This document shows positions 23,191 to 36,000 of a stretch of DNA of 64,000 nucleotides, in pieces (the first letter of the stretch is position 1; every line of letters begins with the position of its first letter). The position numbers and the translations under genes are program-made. The notes below the pieces were generated by a model that worked only from the letters and a program-made list of their open reading frames with translations, ran no database searches and had not been told where the DNA came from. Origin of the DNA: Aotearoamyces nothofagi (taxonomy: Eukaryota; Ascomycota; Leotiomycetes; Leotiales; Tympanidaceae); assembly GCA_015345905.1 (NCBI GenBank), contig JADDTR010000038.1, forward strand, positions 84,736 to 148,735. The letters are read 5' to 3'.

Positions 23191-25086
23191 TCATTGATAT
23201 TGACCGGTGACATTGTCCAACGCCCTGTAAAGAAAACCCCTTTTCTTGCAGGACTGTTGGAGAGGTGCGGCCTGAAAGCTAGGAACTGATGGACAGTCTG
23301 CTTGAATATCCACATTAGCTGATTTAAGAAGTTCATCTTCCCAACCGTATCGGTCCCTGCTTGTTGCTAATATACCCGAAACGAAGCTCATACTGTTGTC
23401 AATAGTACTAACTGGTGAGGTAACGATTGGACTCGTGAGATTTGATGAAAATGACGAGGTCGTCGACGCTGATGCACTTGCTTCCGGATGTGGTGCATCA
23501 TGCATCCAGTTTGGCTCCTTAAAGTTGATCGTCCCACCTCCACCACAACGACTATGCGTAATATCAACGTCCATTGCCATAACCGCATCGATTGTCTCTG
23601 TCCGATTCGCAGAAACATAATGTGATTGTAGTCCAGGAACCTGTGACCATCGTCTATGCTTTGGACCTCTCCATTTTGCGGTCACGTCACTCGCTCTTCC
23701 ATCTTTGACTGTCTTTTTAGTGGACTTCGATGAGACACACGAAGATTTTCGGGGTAGAATTTGTGGAACAAGTGGTACACCGAAGCCCATCGGGATCTCC
23801 AAAGACCTAGGGGATTCTGACATTTCATACGAGTTCCTAAGAGTCAAAGATGTTGTCAAGCATAATGGCGCGACCTGTTCTTCTCATGGGATGTCCTGAT
23901 ATTCTGTTCCGCGCGCTCTCCCTAGCGGATACCTTTCACTGGTTATAATAGAACTTGAGCCGTTGCCCGACCTCGACTTCTTCCATCCTAACTTCGCGCC
24001 CATTTTCTTCCAACCGCTCTCCTCACCCCGGGTGTTTTTCGGACTTGAACCCGGAGATGGACCCACAAAGCCTGCGTCAGAGGTGGGGGGTGTTGTGGGT
24101 GGTGTCATTGGTTCAAGAGCAGAGTTCGTGGGCGACGATGAGCTAGTGCTGTCATCGGTCAAGGTAGCATCTTGGGGATCATAACTCGACGAAGTTGCAG
24201 AGGCATTCGAGATATATGCAGAGAGCCGGCCGCCTCTATTCAATACTGCAGAAAGATGTGATTGCTGGGAAAACCTTGATGGAGCAGTACCTTGGGTTGA
24301 GTAGACGCCATCGATACTGGAGCCACTACTTGGAGGGCTTTGATCTCTCTGCGAGGGTGAGAGGTTTCGGCCATCATACGACCCTTGGAACGTCATCTGC
24401 ATACCTTGCACATCGTCTGTAGATGTCCATGGACTTGAACAGCTGTGTGGACCACGCAATGATGATACAGAATTAAGAAATGGTACCAGAACACTTTCAT
24501 CCATCAGCTCATAGATGATCTTAACAGCAGAATCGAGAACAGATGGGTGTGGGGGTGTGACTTCATTTGGTAACGACAAAAGCTGGTCTCGAACATCAGA
24601 AGGCAGATTGACCTCTCGAGGTCCGTTGGGAATAATATAGGCGTCCAACAACTTCTGCCAGAGCATCTTAACGTACTCGTAGCCTTCGCTCGCTGGTGAG
24701 AGAAGCGAGTCTGTAGCACCCTCGAGCATTGTTGTATAATGTTTTCGATATCTCGAGGCATCCATAGTGAACTCCAATGTTTCTAAACAGTGATTTTGTG
24801 ACAGGTAAGCCATGAACGCACTGAGTGTCCATGGAGGTGGTGCGGAATTTGAGAGGACTTCGTGTAATGTTGGCCGACGTGGGCAATATGGTCCAGAAGG
24901 TATTGCTACACTCAGCGGCCTCGATGGCAGATATTCGCCAGAAGACATGAAGCCTTCGTCGTCTGCGTCCCAGCCCGAGAGGGCAGTTGAGCAGCTAGGT
25001 GATGATTCTCTAGATGATGTTGCGATGTACAATGACGGAAGCTTCTGTCTATTCGTCCTTCTCATCGCGTTCCGAAGATATCTCAT
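23191..25086 (-). CDS. rgsA: RGS-domain protein (RgsA/Rgs2-like)
   Basis: Regulator of G-protein signalling: accelerates GTP hydrolysis on a G-alpha subunit and so dampens stress and nutrient signalling. Exons 23933-25086 and 23837-1 (that is, 23191-23836) give 599 aa. The RGS box spans about residues 72-208 (PTLHEVLSN, FMAYLSQNHCLETLEF, RYRKHY, DESVLVPFLNS), divided by a PNGPREVNLPSDVR loop as in RgsA proteins. The rest is Ser/Pro-rich, with a WKKMGAKLGWKKSR basic motif near 385. The 96-nt intron (23837-23932) is a multiple of three and contains an in-frame TGA; if retained, the protein stops after 400 residues. The second exon adds a ~215-residue tail of unknown function. An additional upstream exon cannot be excluded. 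Confidence 0.87.
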
Positions 25087-27013
25087 AGGGACCTATCTCC
25101 TTTTCCAAAGATCGAAGACAAGCTCGAACAGTAAGTAGTTGAACCTACGTGTTTGGTTGTACGGCCTTGGTGAATTCTATAGTATCGAGATCATCTGTCG
25201 AACCAACTGTTATAGTATACAACAAAGGCCAAAAAGAGGTGGCCTGCGTGTGTTTCAAAATAGGTCGAGACAATATTAAACGCCTGCTCAGAAGAGAATT
25301 AGAGACAATCCCGTTTTGTTGTGGTCTTGTAGGCTGGCGCGACCTGCCGAGTCGTCCAAGTTCTTCTGCCAAATAGAAGCCTTCTAGTAATTGAATACCC
25401 GCGGCTACCGACAGATGGTGATGCCCGTTGAATTGTTTCTGGTAAGCGGAGTCCAAAGACACGGGAGCGTCTATTCCTAAGACAGCTGTGGCAAGAGGAT
25501 ATGTGCGTTAGTGCTGAGGGGCTGTTTGTATGAGGTTTCGTGGTATGTACTTCGATGTGACCTGCCGAAACTAACACTTGTGAGACCTGACGCCTAAATA
25601 ACCTTTGCAGAAAGTGAATGTGAAGCCTTGGCTTTGATTTCGGGTATCTGGGAAAAGGACAGAGACGGTTCATAGGAAAGTCGATCTGTCGTTTGAAGAA
25701 GCAGGAAAAGCCGAATGGCGCGAGGTGTTAGATGTTGTGAAGGTGCTGACGGAGTAAGACGCTTGGCCCAAGGTGGATAACGAGTGACTGAGACGGCTGC
25801 GAGGCTGCGAGTTGGCGGGGACTATAACGGGAAACAGCAAGCAGCCCAGTACAGAGCACCGTGTGTGATTGAAACCAGCTCGACCCAACGACACCTGATT
25901 GACCACGGATTATCAAGTGGAATTCAACCAGGTCAAGAATACTACTTGGTCCCCCCCACCAGGCAGACACCAAGGGTGGTAAAAGACGTGAACAAGGAGG
26001 CCCACAGCCGCGGACTGGGCGGAGGTGAAGGGAGAGGTGGTAGGAGTTGTAGATGCTCGTCAATGCCAGCGACAAGAGGGTATGGCGAAAGAAGGTTCTG
26101 AGTGAGCGTCGATGGTGGGCAGTGGAGACTGACACGACTGGGTACAGCGGGCGCCCTCGCAGCACTCGGAGATGCGTCTTCTAGTGCTGTCAGAGCAGGG
26201 GAACAAGGAGCGTAGATACAGTACAGCAGCAGCAGTAGTAGCCAGTAGTGCTGTAGCCAGTCCTGCAGGTCCCTTGAGCACGGAGGAGTTCCAGGGAGCA
26301 CGGTAGCGGGCAGGTAAGGGTTGTGAGATAGGCAAGGTAGTCGTGCACGTCGTGGTAATGTAATCGTCTAGTGCTGAGGGCCTGGCGTGTCTGAACAAGA
26401 CGGCAGGACGGGGCAGGGCAACAGGTTACGAGAGCAGGCGGACAGCAAGAACCATTGATACCTCCCCTCCTTGTTTCCAGAGCACTGCGGTATGGGCGAA
26501 CGCGGGCCTGCTTCCTTTATCTAGCACAGCAGCGGCAGCGGCAGTAGCTGGAGGAGGATGTTGGCGCGGAGGGAGAAGCGTGCACGAGAGTCAAGGACCA
26601 GGTTGCGGCAATAGCCACCGCAGGCAGCGCAGCGCAGTTGTAACAAAGCCACAGCACCCAGTCGCCAACTCCACACGTGTGCTCGGCAGGGTCTTGGACG
26701 CCAAGAAGAGAGAGGAAGAATGCGTGGACTGAATGGAGGTTCACCGAGAATGCCGGCCTTTGGGGGGATGGCGAAGGGATGGAGGGATGGAGGGATGCAC
26801 GCCAAGCTGTCAGAGTGCCAATCCGAATAATGGGTAATGGGCAATGGGTAAAATACGGGTCTATATTTCCATGAATACCTGAGGAAGGCCCGAGGCAGAG
26901 CATGGGCGACAATGCCTGCGGCGAGCGCTGGAGCATTTGGGCGAGGGCAGTGGGCGAGGGCGCAGGCATTTGCGGGCTGTAGGTACTGCACAGTACCGGC
27001 CAGCGGCGGAACT

Positions 27014-27141
27014 GGCAGGGCAGGACAGGGCAGGACAGGACAGGACAGGACAGGACAAAGACAGGGCAGGGCAGGGCAGGGCAGGACAGGACAGGTCAGG
27101 ACAGGTCAGAACAGGTCAGAACAGGTCAGAACAGGTCAGAA
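27014..27141. repeat. (AGGAC)n / AGGGC / AGGTCAGAAC pentamer array
   Basis: About 25 units of period 5, changing from AGGAC to AGGGC to AGGTC-AGAAC along its length. One strand is purine-rich. Confidence 0.9.
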
Positions 27142-27769
27142 CGTCCCCCCTCCATGCCGCGGCCCGTGGAATGGAAACGCACCAAGGCACCAAGGCCCGA
27201 AGGTGCGAGCGAAGGCGCGAAGGCCCGAAGGGCGGCGAATGCCATGGCCTGGGGCCGGGCACATTGCGCGCTAGAATGGCGCTAGAAGGCGAAGGCTCCA
27301 TCGCCCGCTGCGACATTCCGCCGGGCCGCCCAATCACTGCGCCCGGGCGGGGGCGGTCCCTTTGTTGCGACACACACCGCAGCCAATGGCGCCTCTGCTC
27401 GTTCCTCGCGGACCCGCCACCGGCATGGGGAAGGAGCGACGGCAGCGCGCTACGGGGGGCTAGTGCGCATGCGGCCTAGCAGCGAAGCCGGCCAATGCTT
27501 CGGTTGGCAAAGCAGCGTCGCACCGCCTCCAGCGTGCGCTTTACGAGAGAAAGAGGAAGGCGGCAGGCCCGCCCAGGCCAGGCCGCCACGGCTGGTGGGT
27601 GGCTGCCATGGACGGCCGGGCGACGCAGAATCGCTGCCTCTCCCTCTCTCTCTCTCTCTCCTCTCTGCCTCCCTTGAGTCCCGTCTCCCTCTCACCTGGA
27701 TGGCTGATCTGCCACGCTGCCACGTTGCCACACGGCCTCGGTGCCAGCCAGTGCTTACTGCAGTACTAC

Positions 27770-27815
27770 CGTGCCCCGTGCCCCGTGCCCCGTGCCCCGT
27801 GCCCCGTGCTCCGTG
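27770..27815. repeat. (GTGCCCC)n 7-mer array
   Basis: Six copies of GTGCCCC followed by GTGCTCC variants. Confidence 0.85.
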
Positions 27816-29588
27816 CTACAGTACGTACTGCCTACAAGACCTCTTTCCTGCTGTATGTATATTGTACGGGACGTACTGTATCTTCCGGCCTGGCATTCTC
27901 CTGTGCTGTACCTCCTGTGCTGCACCCGCTACCTCACGCTGTGCAGCAAGTCGAATAGTCCCACTCGCACAGGGGTCTCGCCACCAAGGGAGTTTGCACT
28001 CCGGAACCAAGGTGTTGCTCGAGACAAACACAGCAGAACCATAAACACCCGTACAGATAGCAGAGGGCCATATCTACAGTACCATATCTGCGCCGGGAAA
28101 CTAAGGTGCTTGGCCACTTAAGGTAATTGCAGTATGACGCGCGCGAGTCGACAGGGCACCGAACCTGGTCGAGACTCCCTGCTGGGCCAGCAAGGTACTG
28201 TACCGTAGTCAGTCAGGCAGTCTACAAGTACCCGTAAGTTTCACATCGGCGGGGGCCTAAGGCAGGTACCTCTCGCCCTCTCGCCCTCTCTGCCTCTCTT
28301 TACCTATCTACAGCACCTTAGCTATCTCCTGCATCTACGGTGTCTCCCCTACCTGCCTTGCCTATCTTGGCTGTACTGAAGAGCCATGGCCGGCCACTAC
28401 TCGCACTCCTCGTATTGTCTTGTACTGCACGTACAGGATAGCATTCCATGTTTATTAATATGCATTACTGGCGGCAAAGCAAGATGAACCAGACACGAGC
28501 CGCTGCTGTAATGGTTTGCTGGCGGCTGCACGTGTTCTACCGCCATTCCATGCCTCCATTCCATGCCTCCATGGAGAAGGGGGATGCTGTTCCACACCCA
28601 CATCCACAGCAGCAAGCATCCCTCGCGTGCCCGAGTGCAAAACATGCAAGCCATGCAAGCAAACCATGCCATGCAAGACCTACAGTGCTATACAAGGGAT
28701 ATTCTCTGATGCATCTCTCCCTCCGAGCAGTGATCGTCGATCTTTCCTGTACTGTACGTAGTCCTTGTGCTTGCGTGCCCCAACTGCCGCGCCACCCTCT
28801 ATATCCTTTGTCCCCCGCCAGCCCCTTTATCGAGATTGTCCCTCAAGTGCCGGTCGGATGCGCCGTGGCTGTCTGCAAGCAAACCTACTTTCCTGCGGTG
28901 TGGTGTCACAGACCCCGAGAAACCAATGCACATGATCCGACGCGCCTTCCTATTGTTCTCATCACCGCCGACCCAATTGGCATCGGTGCTGTGCTACTAC
29001 AGCCGAGCTATACCGACTCATCGTAGCCGTGCTGCTCTTCAGGCCGAGAAGGTCATTGATCTTCGCGATACGTACTGTACATATCAACTACTATAGCGAG
29101 GAATGCGAGGAACCACTCTGCTTCGTACGGTCTTCGGAGGAACCTTGAATTCCGCCCCGAAAGGCTGCATCGCATGGGCAGCGCCATCGCGGAACACCCG
29201 AGACCACAACATCAAAGGCTGTGACTAGGTGTGCCTGGGTAAGAAGGTGCTCACGATGTGTTATTCTTCCATCCACCATATCACCGACCTTTCTCGCGCC
29301 TTTACTCCAGCACTGAACATTCTACTTCACCCGTAGCTTTTGGAGAGTAGGCACTGAGAGTTCTTGGCTCTGCTCGATCAAGCTCGGCCAGGCCATTATT
29401 ATTCGGCTTGTCCAGTGAACAATAATAATTACAACACATAATGATCATGGATGTTCAGCCGGGGCTTTACTTGCCAGTCGGCTCCCAACCGGAAAGCCGA
29501 GAAACTGAAAGCTCAAAAGCCAGAATGGCATCATCGCAACTCTTCTATATGTGACATGCCACACAGTAGTCTCGTCACTCTACGCGGA

Positions 29589-29622
29589 AGTACAGTACTG
29601 TACTGTACTGTACTGTACTGTC
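29589..29622. repeat. (TACTG)n array starting with a 16-bp palindrome
   Basis: Bases 29589-29604 form a perfect 16-bp palindrome (AGTACAGTACTGTACT), followed by more TACTG units. It could extrude a hairpin. Confidence 0.9.
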
Positions 29623-29970
29623 CATACCAGCAGCAGCAGCCTACGGATTTATTGTAGGTGCAGTCATGCATAAGTCAACGTCTTACGAGTTGTGACGATC
29701 ACCTTACTTCATATTGAATTCAGGTCGTCTGTTTGCCGTTTGCTGATCCCTACGGCTTCCCCTCTTCATCAACATCTTAGCATTCGTGACGCGGAAAGGG
29801 GGGCCGACACCGTGTGGACGCCGCTGTGGAACCACTCATGGCCAAAGCTGGGTGATGCCGCTGTGAGAAGGGTGTCAAGAGCGACTTATGGACCACGGAG
29901 CTATCGGGTCCAGAGCCTTGACAGGCATCATGGGTAAAAGAACGACAGCGGACTTGTATCGCATGGGCAT

Positions 29971-30022
29971 TACTGTACAGCAGTACAGTGCAGTGCAGTA
30001 CAGTACAGTATAGTACAGTACC
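29971..30022. repeat. (CAGTA)n tract with GTGCA variants
   Basis: Starts with TACTGTACAGCAGTACAG and continues as CAGTA units. The two orientations face each other, so the tract is self-complementary. Confidence 0.85.
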
Positions 30023-30446
30023 ACTCGAGCAGTATTATCGCCTGCACGATCCATCCTTGGTCCTTGGTGCCAAGTAAGATGCTGACGGAACGGTGTTTCA
30101 ATACAGTAATGCTTTACCACTTCACTTGCCGCATCGCCTTTTACCTGGGCATGCCCGACATTGCATGGCAGATTGGCATGTCTCTGCCACCCCCAATGAA
30201 GAGTCGTAGCTCTTTTACAAAGCACTTACTGCGCAGCACTCGAGTAGCTAGTTATCTCACCGTGCTTCCTTTGTAGATTCATTCAGCGGATAGCTACACT
30301 CGCCATGTGCTACTTACCTACTCGCCCACTCACTCACGGAGCTACCAATATTCTCGGAGAGATGTGTAAATCCTCAACACAGTCCAGTCCAGCGTGGCCG
30401 GATTCATGGTAAAGCATTGCAGGACAGAACAGGCGCAGGACGGTGC

Positions 30447-30479
30447 CATCTACCATCTACCATCTACCATCTACCATCT
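30447..30479. repeat. (CCATCTA)n 7-mer array
   Basis: Between four and five perfect 7-bp units. Confidence 0.9.
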
Positions 30480-32059
30480 CGATGAAGCAGATACACAAGA
30501 TGATAATACCATAGCTATAGCCCTACAAAGCTGCACGCCCAGCGAAGCACCAGCACGCCTCGCTCGCTGACGCCAAGGGCGATGTTATGACATGACCGGA
30601 CCTCGCGCTATCTGACGCCTCAAACTGCAGTAAATCGACGAGCATTCCAACCGAGGCTCGTCAAGACCAGAAAGGCGCTAGAAGCCACAAAGAACCGTCG
30701 TGGCTCCCGTGGTGGCAGACCAAGCTTTCTTCTCCGCGTCTTCTGGAAAATTTCTGCATTCGGCGACGCCGTAGCGCCGTCGCCGTCGTCTCTTACGCTT
30801 CCCACATCCTTCCATTACTCATAATAATACGATGCTGTGGTGTTGCAGCATACAAACACACCAATTACCCATAGCACTACAGTGCTACACTATGTATACT
30901 ATCAGCCTGTGCTATTAACAATTGGGCTATCACCAGGTACCGTGGGTATGTGTTCTGTCCCTGCTGTCAAGTAATACTGTCCGAAGTGCGATACAATGTA
31001 AGGATCGTTTCTTCCCTAGCAAGTCTTGCAAGTTACATAACATACATAACATACAGTACACACATACACACGTATATGCGTACATACTACTGTACAGCCA
31101 ACACATTGCTGTTCAATCCGGCAGCCACTTCACTGTGGCCGTGCCTTACCCCGTTCTGTGGTTGCTTTCAGCAGGACAGACTGAGACAATAATATGGTGT
31201 GCTCATTTTGACACCACGTTATTCTTCCTGTTGTACAACCGTGACACATACGATGCCCGTGCTTGCTGAGCGTAGGCACACGTGTATATGCACCGTGGGT
31301 GCACATCCCGTAGCAAAAGCCTCTTTGTTTCCTATCATCCCGACCAGCTGGCCCAGCGCCCCCAACACGATGCTGTGTGCACCCAGAATACACCTAAAAC
31401 ATTCTAACCAGGGCGCTACGACGGGATTACAGGACTGGGATCAGATGTATCATCAGGCATGGCGCTTCTTCTGCTTTGAGGGGATTCGGATTCGGATTCA
31501 GGTGCAGTCGAAATGAAGAAACAACCTGTACAGTGACGAGCTGGGCCTCAAGCCGGCGGGTGTGCCAGCGGGTGCTGGTGGCATCAAGCAAGATTTGCTA
31601 GCACCGAAGATAGTACAGGACGGAGTAAGGTATGCACTGCAACGCAAGAGAGGGAGGTATGGGCAGGTAGGTAGGTAGGTGCTTACTGTAGCATGCATGC
31701 TGCATACGCCTGGAAAGCGCCACTGGAACTGCCAAGGATTCAGCTCGCAGCTGCTTTGTGCCTTCCTTATCAAGCCTGGAGGATTAGTAGATACGACGAT
31801 CAACGGCGATCCATGCTTAGCCGTTGAGGACTGTACGTGAGATTGGGGGCTGGCTAGCAATCCAAGATTGGGACATCCTATCTTTCTATATCTTGACGGA
31901 GCAGTATTTGATACAGCCGGTATCTTGGGTGGGAAAGGCGAAAAGACGCCTGCATCGTATACCAAGCGCCGAAAATCTACCATCTTTGGAACCTATCCAT
32001 GATCTCGTGCAACTGCAGCAACACACCATGGTACACAGCACGGCGTGAAGTACAGTACA

Positions 32060-32125
32060 TGGCACGGTACAGCATAGCACGGTACAGCATAGCCCGGTAC
32101 AGCATAGCACGGTACAGTATAGCAC
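32060..32125. repeat. (GGTACAGCATAGCAC)n 15-mer array
   Basis: Four copies of a 15-bp unit with single-base variants (CAC/CCC, CAT/TAT). It carries the GTACAG core of the dispersed family. Confidence 0.85.
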
Positions 32126-33256
32126 GCCTACGGCATGGTATGGCAGTAACAGTACATGCTTTGCAGGAGGCAATATCAGACAGTACAAGTAAGTCGAGTC
32201 ATCTGACGACAGAAGTTCTCAAACCTTCTTCCAACTTACCTTACCTTATCCTGCCTACCTGTGACCTACCTACCGTAGGTACCTTCCTATCTACTTTCCT
32301 TCCATGGCGCCTAACCACCGGCTTCTTATGACCTGCATACTTACGTAAGGTGGGTACGTACTCAGGGTGGCAAGTACGGTAGGTACAGTACAGTAGTGCC
32401 CGTACCTCCTAGCATTATAATGGCCTGGACCGCTTCTAACCGTCCCTGCCGGCGCAAGCCACGATGCTATGGCAACATACGACGCACAGTACAGCGTATC
32501 CTCTTCCCATGCTGTACTTGTACTCGTCCATTGTAGAGTTCTCTCGTATCCACACGGCGCCGGCCTGTGAGGTGTTGTGGCAGGCTGGAGTCGGGTTTCG
32601 CTGCTCTCGTCGATGGTAGCTTTCCTAAGTTATACATGTCGCCCTACATGATATTCGTCCATCCAGGACCCTCAACTAGGGAGTTTGACTTCATCCTGTT
32701 CTCCACCCCCCGAGCCGGCCGGCGTAGTAGGCACCGGCAGAGCTATATCAACTGTACGGATGGTATGCGTTGTTGCAGAGAATGGAAGACGGAGGACGTC
32801 ATCATATGGATGTTGACTAATTACACAGCCTGGCAGATATCCTACTGGTGTTACGTGGTTTAATATATGCAGTGGCGGCTGAGGAAATCAGAGGTACGGT
32901 ACAAACATTTTAGTGTTCAATTCCCATAATAGGTCTGCACTCATGTGTCTTATTTCCTATGCTCCGTCCCGATACTGTACATGAGTTTATTATTCGTTGA
33001 AGAGCAGTCTCCAGACGAAGCGCGTGCTCTGTTTGCCCATTCCTCGGCCTCGAGGCTACCTCGATATCGAATCTTTCTTTCTCCAGGAAGCTGGCTATAC
33101 GGTTTCTCCAAATATGCCAAATATGTTATCCTAAGCTCCCTATCTATGCTTCTGGCACATCCCACCAGCGGGTATCAAACCCCGCGAGATGCCTGTATGA
33201 CGTGGACTAGAGCATGCATATATTCCCGTACAATCCAATATAGAAGCCTCGTGCCT

Positions 33257-34531
33257 TCATTCCTCGAGGGCCCAGGCGCGGACAACGCCATCATCTCCAG
33301 TCGTGACCACCATTTCCTCCTCTCCTTTCCTTCCTCCGTCGAAGCGTCTAGCCCACGTTGCATGGTTGATCTCGTAGGAGCCATGGCACATAGGAGCCGT
33401 TGCGATAACATGCCATTCCGTTGCAGGCTCCTTCGCTCCATCCGCCTCAGCTTCAGCTTTAGTATCAGCTTCAGCCGTCGTCTCAGTCTCCTCTCCTCTC
33501 TCGCTCTCCGATACCTTCGCACGCGGCCGTTCCTCATACACAACAAGAAGACTGTCACTTCCCGTGCTGACCACTCGGCCAGTTTTTTTGCTCCACGAAA
33601 CTGAATAGATGGCGCGATCATGCACTTTTGGCAGTGTAGCTTCGCAAACCCATGTCTCTCCGCTGGCGGCTGGCCGCATAGTGGATGGGATACCATTGCT
33701 TGGTAGGCGGGATTCTGGTATCGAGGATGGCACTTTATGCCACACCCGGATGGTTGCATCAGCAGAACATGTCATAAGTCGTCGTGGCGCTTTTACCTCG
33801 TCATTATCCGAATCCGCTGTCTGTGACGCAGTCTCCCTGTCTGGCCCCTCCCAGTCGATTCCCCAAACAGTGCCATCATGGCCAGTGAGAACAGCCACGC
33901 ACCCCCACTCTCCCTCCCCATCCTCCCTCCACAGCCTCACCGTGTCATCATAACTGCCACTCGCAAGAATCTCTCCACTCTCGCCCTCTCCCTGATCTGC
34001 ACACCACGCAACAGCCTTGACGTCGCCCTCGTGATCCTGCAGTACCGCAACAGTCTCCCACTCGTCCTCGCCCTCTGCACCAATCTCCTCCCATATCCAC
34101 ACACTCTTATCCCGCGAGCATGTTGCTAAGAACTGTCCGCTCGGACTAAATGCCACGGACTTGATCTCCGAATCATGGCCCTCCAACACCAAGCTGAACT
34201 CCCACTCATGAGCATCCGCATCTCCATCGCCGTCCTGCTCATCCAAACCCGCGGCTTCGCTTCGTCGCCATACTCCTGCGGTGGCATCAAAGGAGCCCGT
34301 AACGAGCGAGATGTTTGAAGGTGGGAGGTTGGGCTTCCAGGCTACAGAACGCACCGATCGCTTATGGCCGCCTTCGAGTGTGGAGTGTAGTTGGAAGTTC
34401 TGTAAAGAGTAAACTCGTACGGATCTGTCCGAGGAGGCTGTTGCGAGGAGGGGTAGAGTTGGGTGCGGGATAGATTGCCAGGCACGGGCGTGGGAGGGGG
34501 GAGAGAAGATGGATATTAACGAGAGCTTCAT
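33257..34531 (-). CDS. CIA1: CIA1, WD40 cytosolic Fe-S assembly targeting factor
   Basis: WD40 beta-propeller protein of the CIA targeting complex that hands Fe-S clusters to cytosolic and nuclear apoproteins. Single exon, 424 aa. Seven WD-like repeats are visible, including LLATASSDRSVRVYSL, VTGSFDATAGVWRR, LATCSRDKSVWIWEE, LASGSYDDTVRLWRE, LMTCSADATIRVWHK and TTGDDGVVRAWALEE. The repeat spacing HKRSVRSVAWKP and HDSEIKSVAFSP is typical of Cia1. Two loops are expanded by acidic, low-complexity inserts (DEQDGDGDADAH, and TAEADTKAEAEAD in the penultimate blade). An in-frame ATG lies 108 bp upstream, but MKLSLISIF at 34531 matches the expected family N terminus. Confidence 0.93.
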   Translation of the reverse strand: MKLSLISIFSPPSHARAWQSIPHPTLPLLATASSDRSVRVYSLQNFQLHSTLEGGHKRSVRSVAWKPNLPPSNISLVTGSFDATAGVWRRSEAAGLDEQDGDGDADAHEWEFSLVLEGHDSEIKSVAFSPSGQFLATCSRDKSVWIWEEIGAEGEDEWETVAVLQDHEGDVKAVAWCADQGEGESGEILASGSYDDTVRLWREDGEGEWGCVAVLTGHDGTVWGIDWEGPDRETASQTADSDNDEVKAPRRLMTCSADATIRVWHKVPSSIPESRLPSNGIPSTMRPAASGETWVCEATLPKVHDRAIYSVSWSKKTGRVVSTGSDSLLVVYEERPRAKVSESERGEETETTAEADTKAEAEADGAKEPATEWHVIATAPMCHGSYEINHATWARRFDGGRKGEEEMVVTTGDDGVVRAWALEE

Positions 34532-36000
34532 CGTGTCGGGTTGAAATATGTCGGCTGGACTCTCTGTGTAGTGCAGAAGGCGTATAGAACTCCTGCCGTG
34601 ATCATCAGAAGGCAGAAGCTGGGCAGGAAGGATATGCACTGTTTATCTGGGCCGAGCCAGGCCGTCTCCGCGGGTGGGATTTTAATCGCAAGAGATGTCG
34701 GAGAAGGGTGAGATATCAGATCGGTCGTTATGAGATATGGATACCCGTCTGCGTATACATCAGATCTGCAGCGCGGCCGTGACAGGAACCGAGAAGTGGT
34801 GCGCAGCCTCCGATTGCGGATTTTTTTTTCCTGAAGTCGGAGCGTCACCAATCGTCATTTTTGATATCTTCAGATACGCGAACCGACCCCACGCCGATCG
34901 CTGGAAGAACGATTTTCCGGCTCGACGCCTCGATGTCTTCGGAGGCTCCCGAGCTCTATTCGACCTCTACTCAACCTGATTTTGGAGAAGATGCATACCT
35001 GCCGATTACCAAGAGGAATACTTTACGTGCCTGATACGCCAAACTTGTCACGAGCGAGAAAGGCAGAGATTCGGCGGGGAGGAACAGCTCAAAAAGCAGT
35101 CGCGACAAAGGCCTCACGACTGCCCCATTTGGCTTCCCAAACGTACGAATTATGGGCGGCAACCTGACTATGTGCCCTCCATGTCCTGCGTTGAATGCAC
35201 CGAGAAAGATAGAACTGTATGGAACTGCCTCGATGGTAAGTCGCCGAGTGCCAGCGAGAGCCTACTAGCTGGACCATGGGTCAACAGTACAGAGTCTAAA
35301 CTTCAAATGTACGTCTCTGAGGTAGCTGGCGCGAAACATAGTTTGAAAGATGATTAGAATAGTGCTATGGTACACCAGTACTATCAGTTATTGTTAAACT
35401 GCCTTTACCCTCTCCCTCTCTCTCTTCTCCTCTTCCTCTTCCTCTTACATACCGTGTACACTTTTCGATATTATCACGAATACAACTGCCAGTTCACGCA
35501 ACTGCCAGCAAACGAAAGCCTTGAACCTGACTGGAATAACACTCCTTCTTAGCCTACCGGCACCGTCTCAACAGCCAGTACCTGGGCGCAGTGCAAGCAA
35601 AAGAGTCCCACGTCGCTCAAACCTGATGGACTTGATAGGCTGAACTGCGTAATCCCGATTACTGCAAAGAGTATCTAGATTGGGATGGGGGGAGGAGAGT
35701 TTAAGACAAATATTAAAATAGTGCAGAAAGTATGTGTGTAATACACATAATCACGGATCCACGTTCATTTCAATTGAAATTTTGGGGGTTTTCAAGTTTT
35801 CATTTCCCGCGTAGCAAGAATACATAACACCACCTTGTATTCGTTATTCAATCTTTAAATGGGAGCTATGCTCCCAATCCAACCTAATGCCTAATCTCGG
35901 GAATTTTGGGTTTTTGTTCCACGTTGCTTGGCCCAGTGAACGCTTCATGTGCTCATCGTCCACTTTCACTATCTGAGTATATCTCTGTCGTCGAAGGGTC
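34532..36000. other. Intergenic region between CIA1 start and MHYT gene end
   Basis: CIA1 promoter on the left and MHYT 3' flank on the right. Contains a TC-rich tract at 35405-35450 and an AT-rich patch near 35690-35830 with a perfect 14-bp palindrome ATTTCAATTGAAAT at 35767-35780. No gene seen. Confidence 0.6.

Larger units (their letters stand above)
25087..33256. other. 8-kb gene desert with satellites
   Basis: The first ~1 kb is probably promoter and long leader of the RGS gene. The rest has no supported gene. It contains AGGAC pentamers (27014-27141), CT dinucleotides (27640-27665), a GTGCCCC 7-mer (27770-27815), palindromic GTACT arrays (29589-29622 and 29971-30022), a CCATCTA 7-mer (30447-30479) and a 15-mer GGTACAGCATAGCAC array (32060-32125). 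GC-rich promoter-like sequence with CCAAT elements lies near 27.2-27.5 kb, but no coding gene follows. Confidence 0.65.

Noticed and set aside
23884-23901. Reading the RGS region as two separate genes because of the TGA
   Set aside because: The TGA lies within a 96-nt segment with a proper GTATCC donor, a branch-like TTGAC and a TTAG acceptor, and both sides are in the same frame.
27150-27740. GC-rich CCAAT-containing promoter-like segment
   Set aside because: No downstream gene on either strand has protein-like composition, so it was described within the desert but not called as a promoter.
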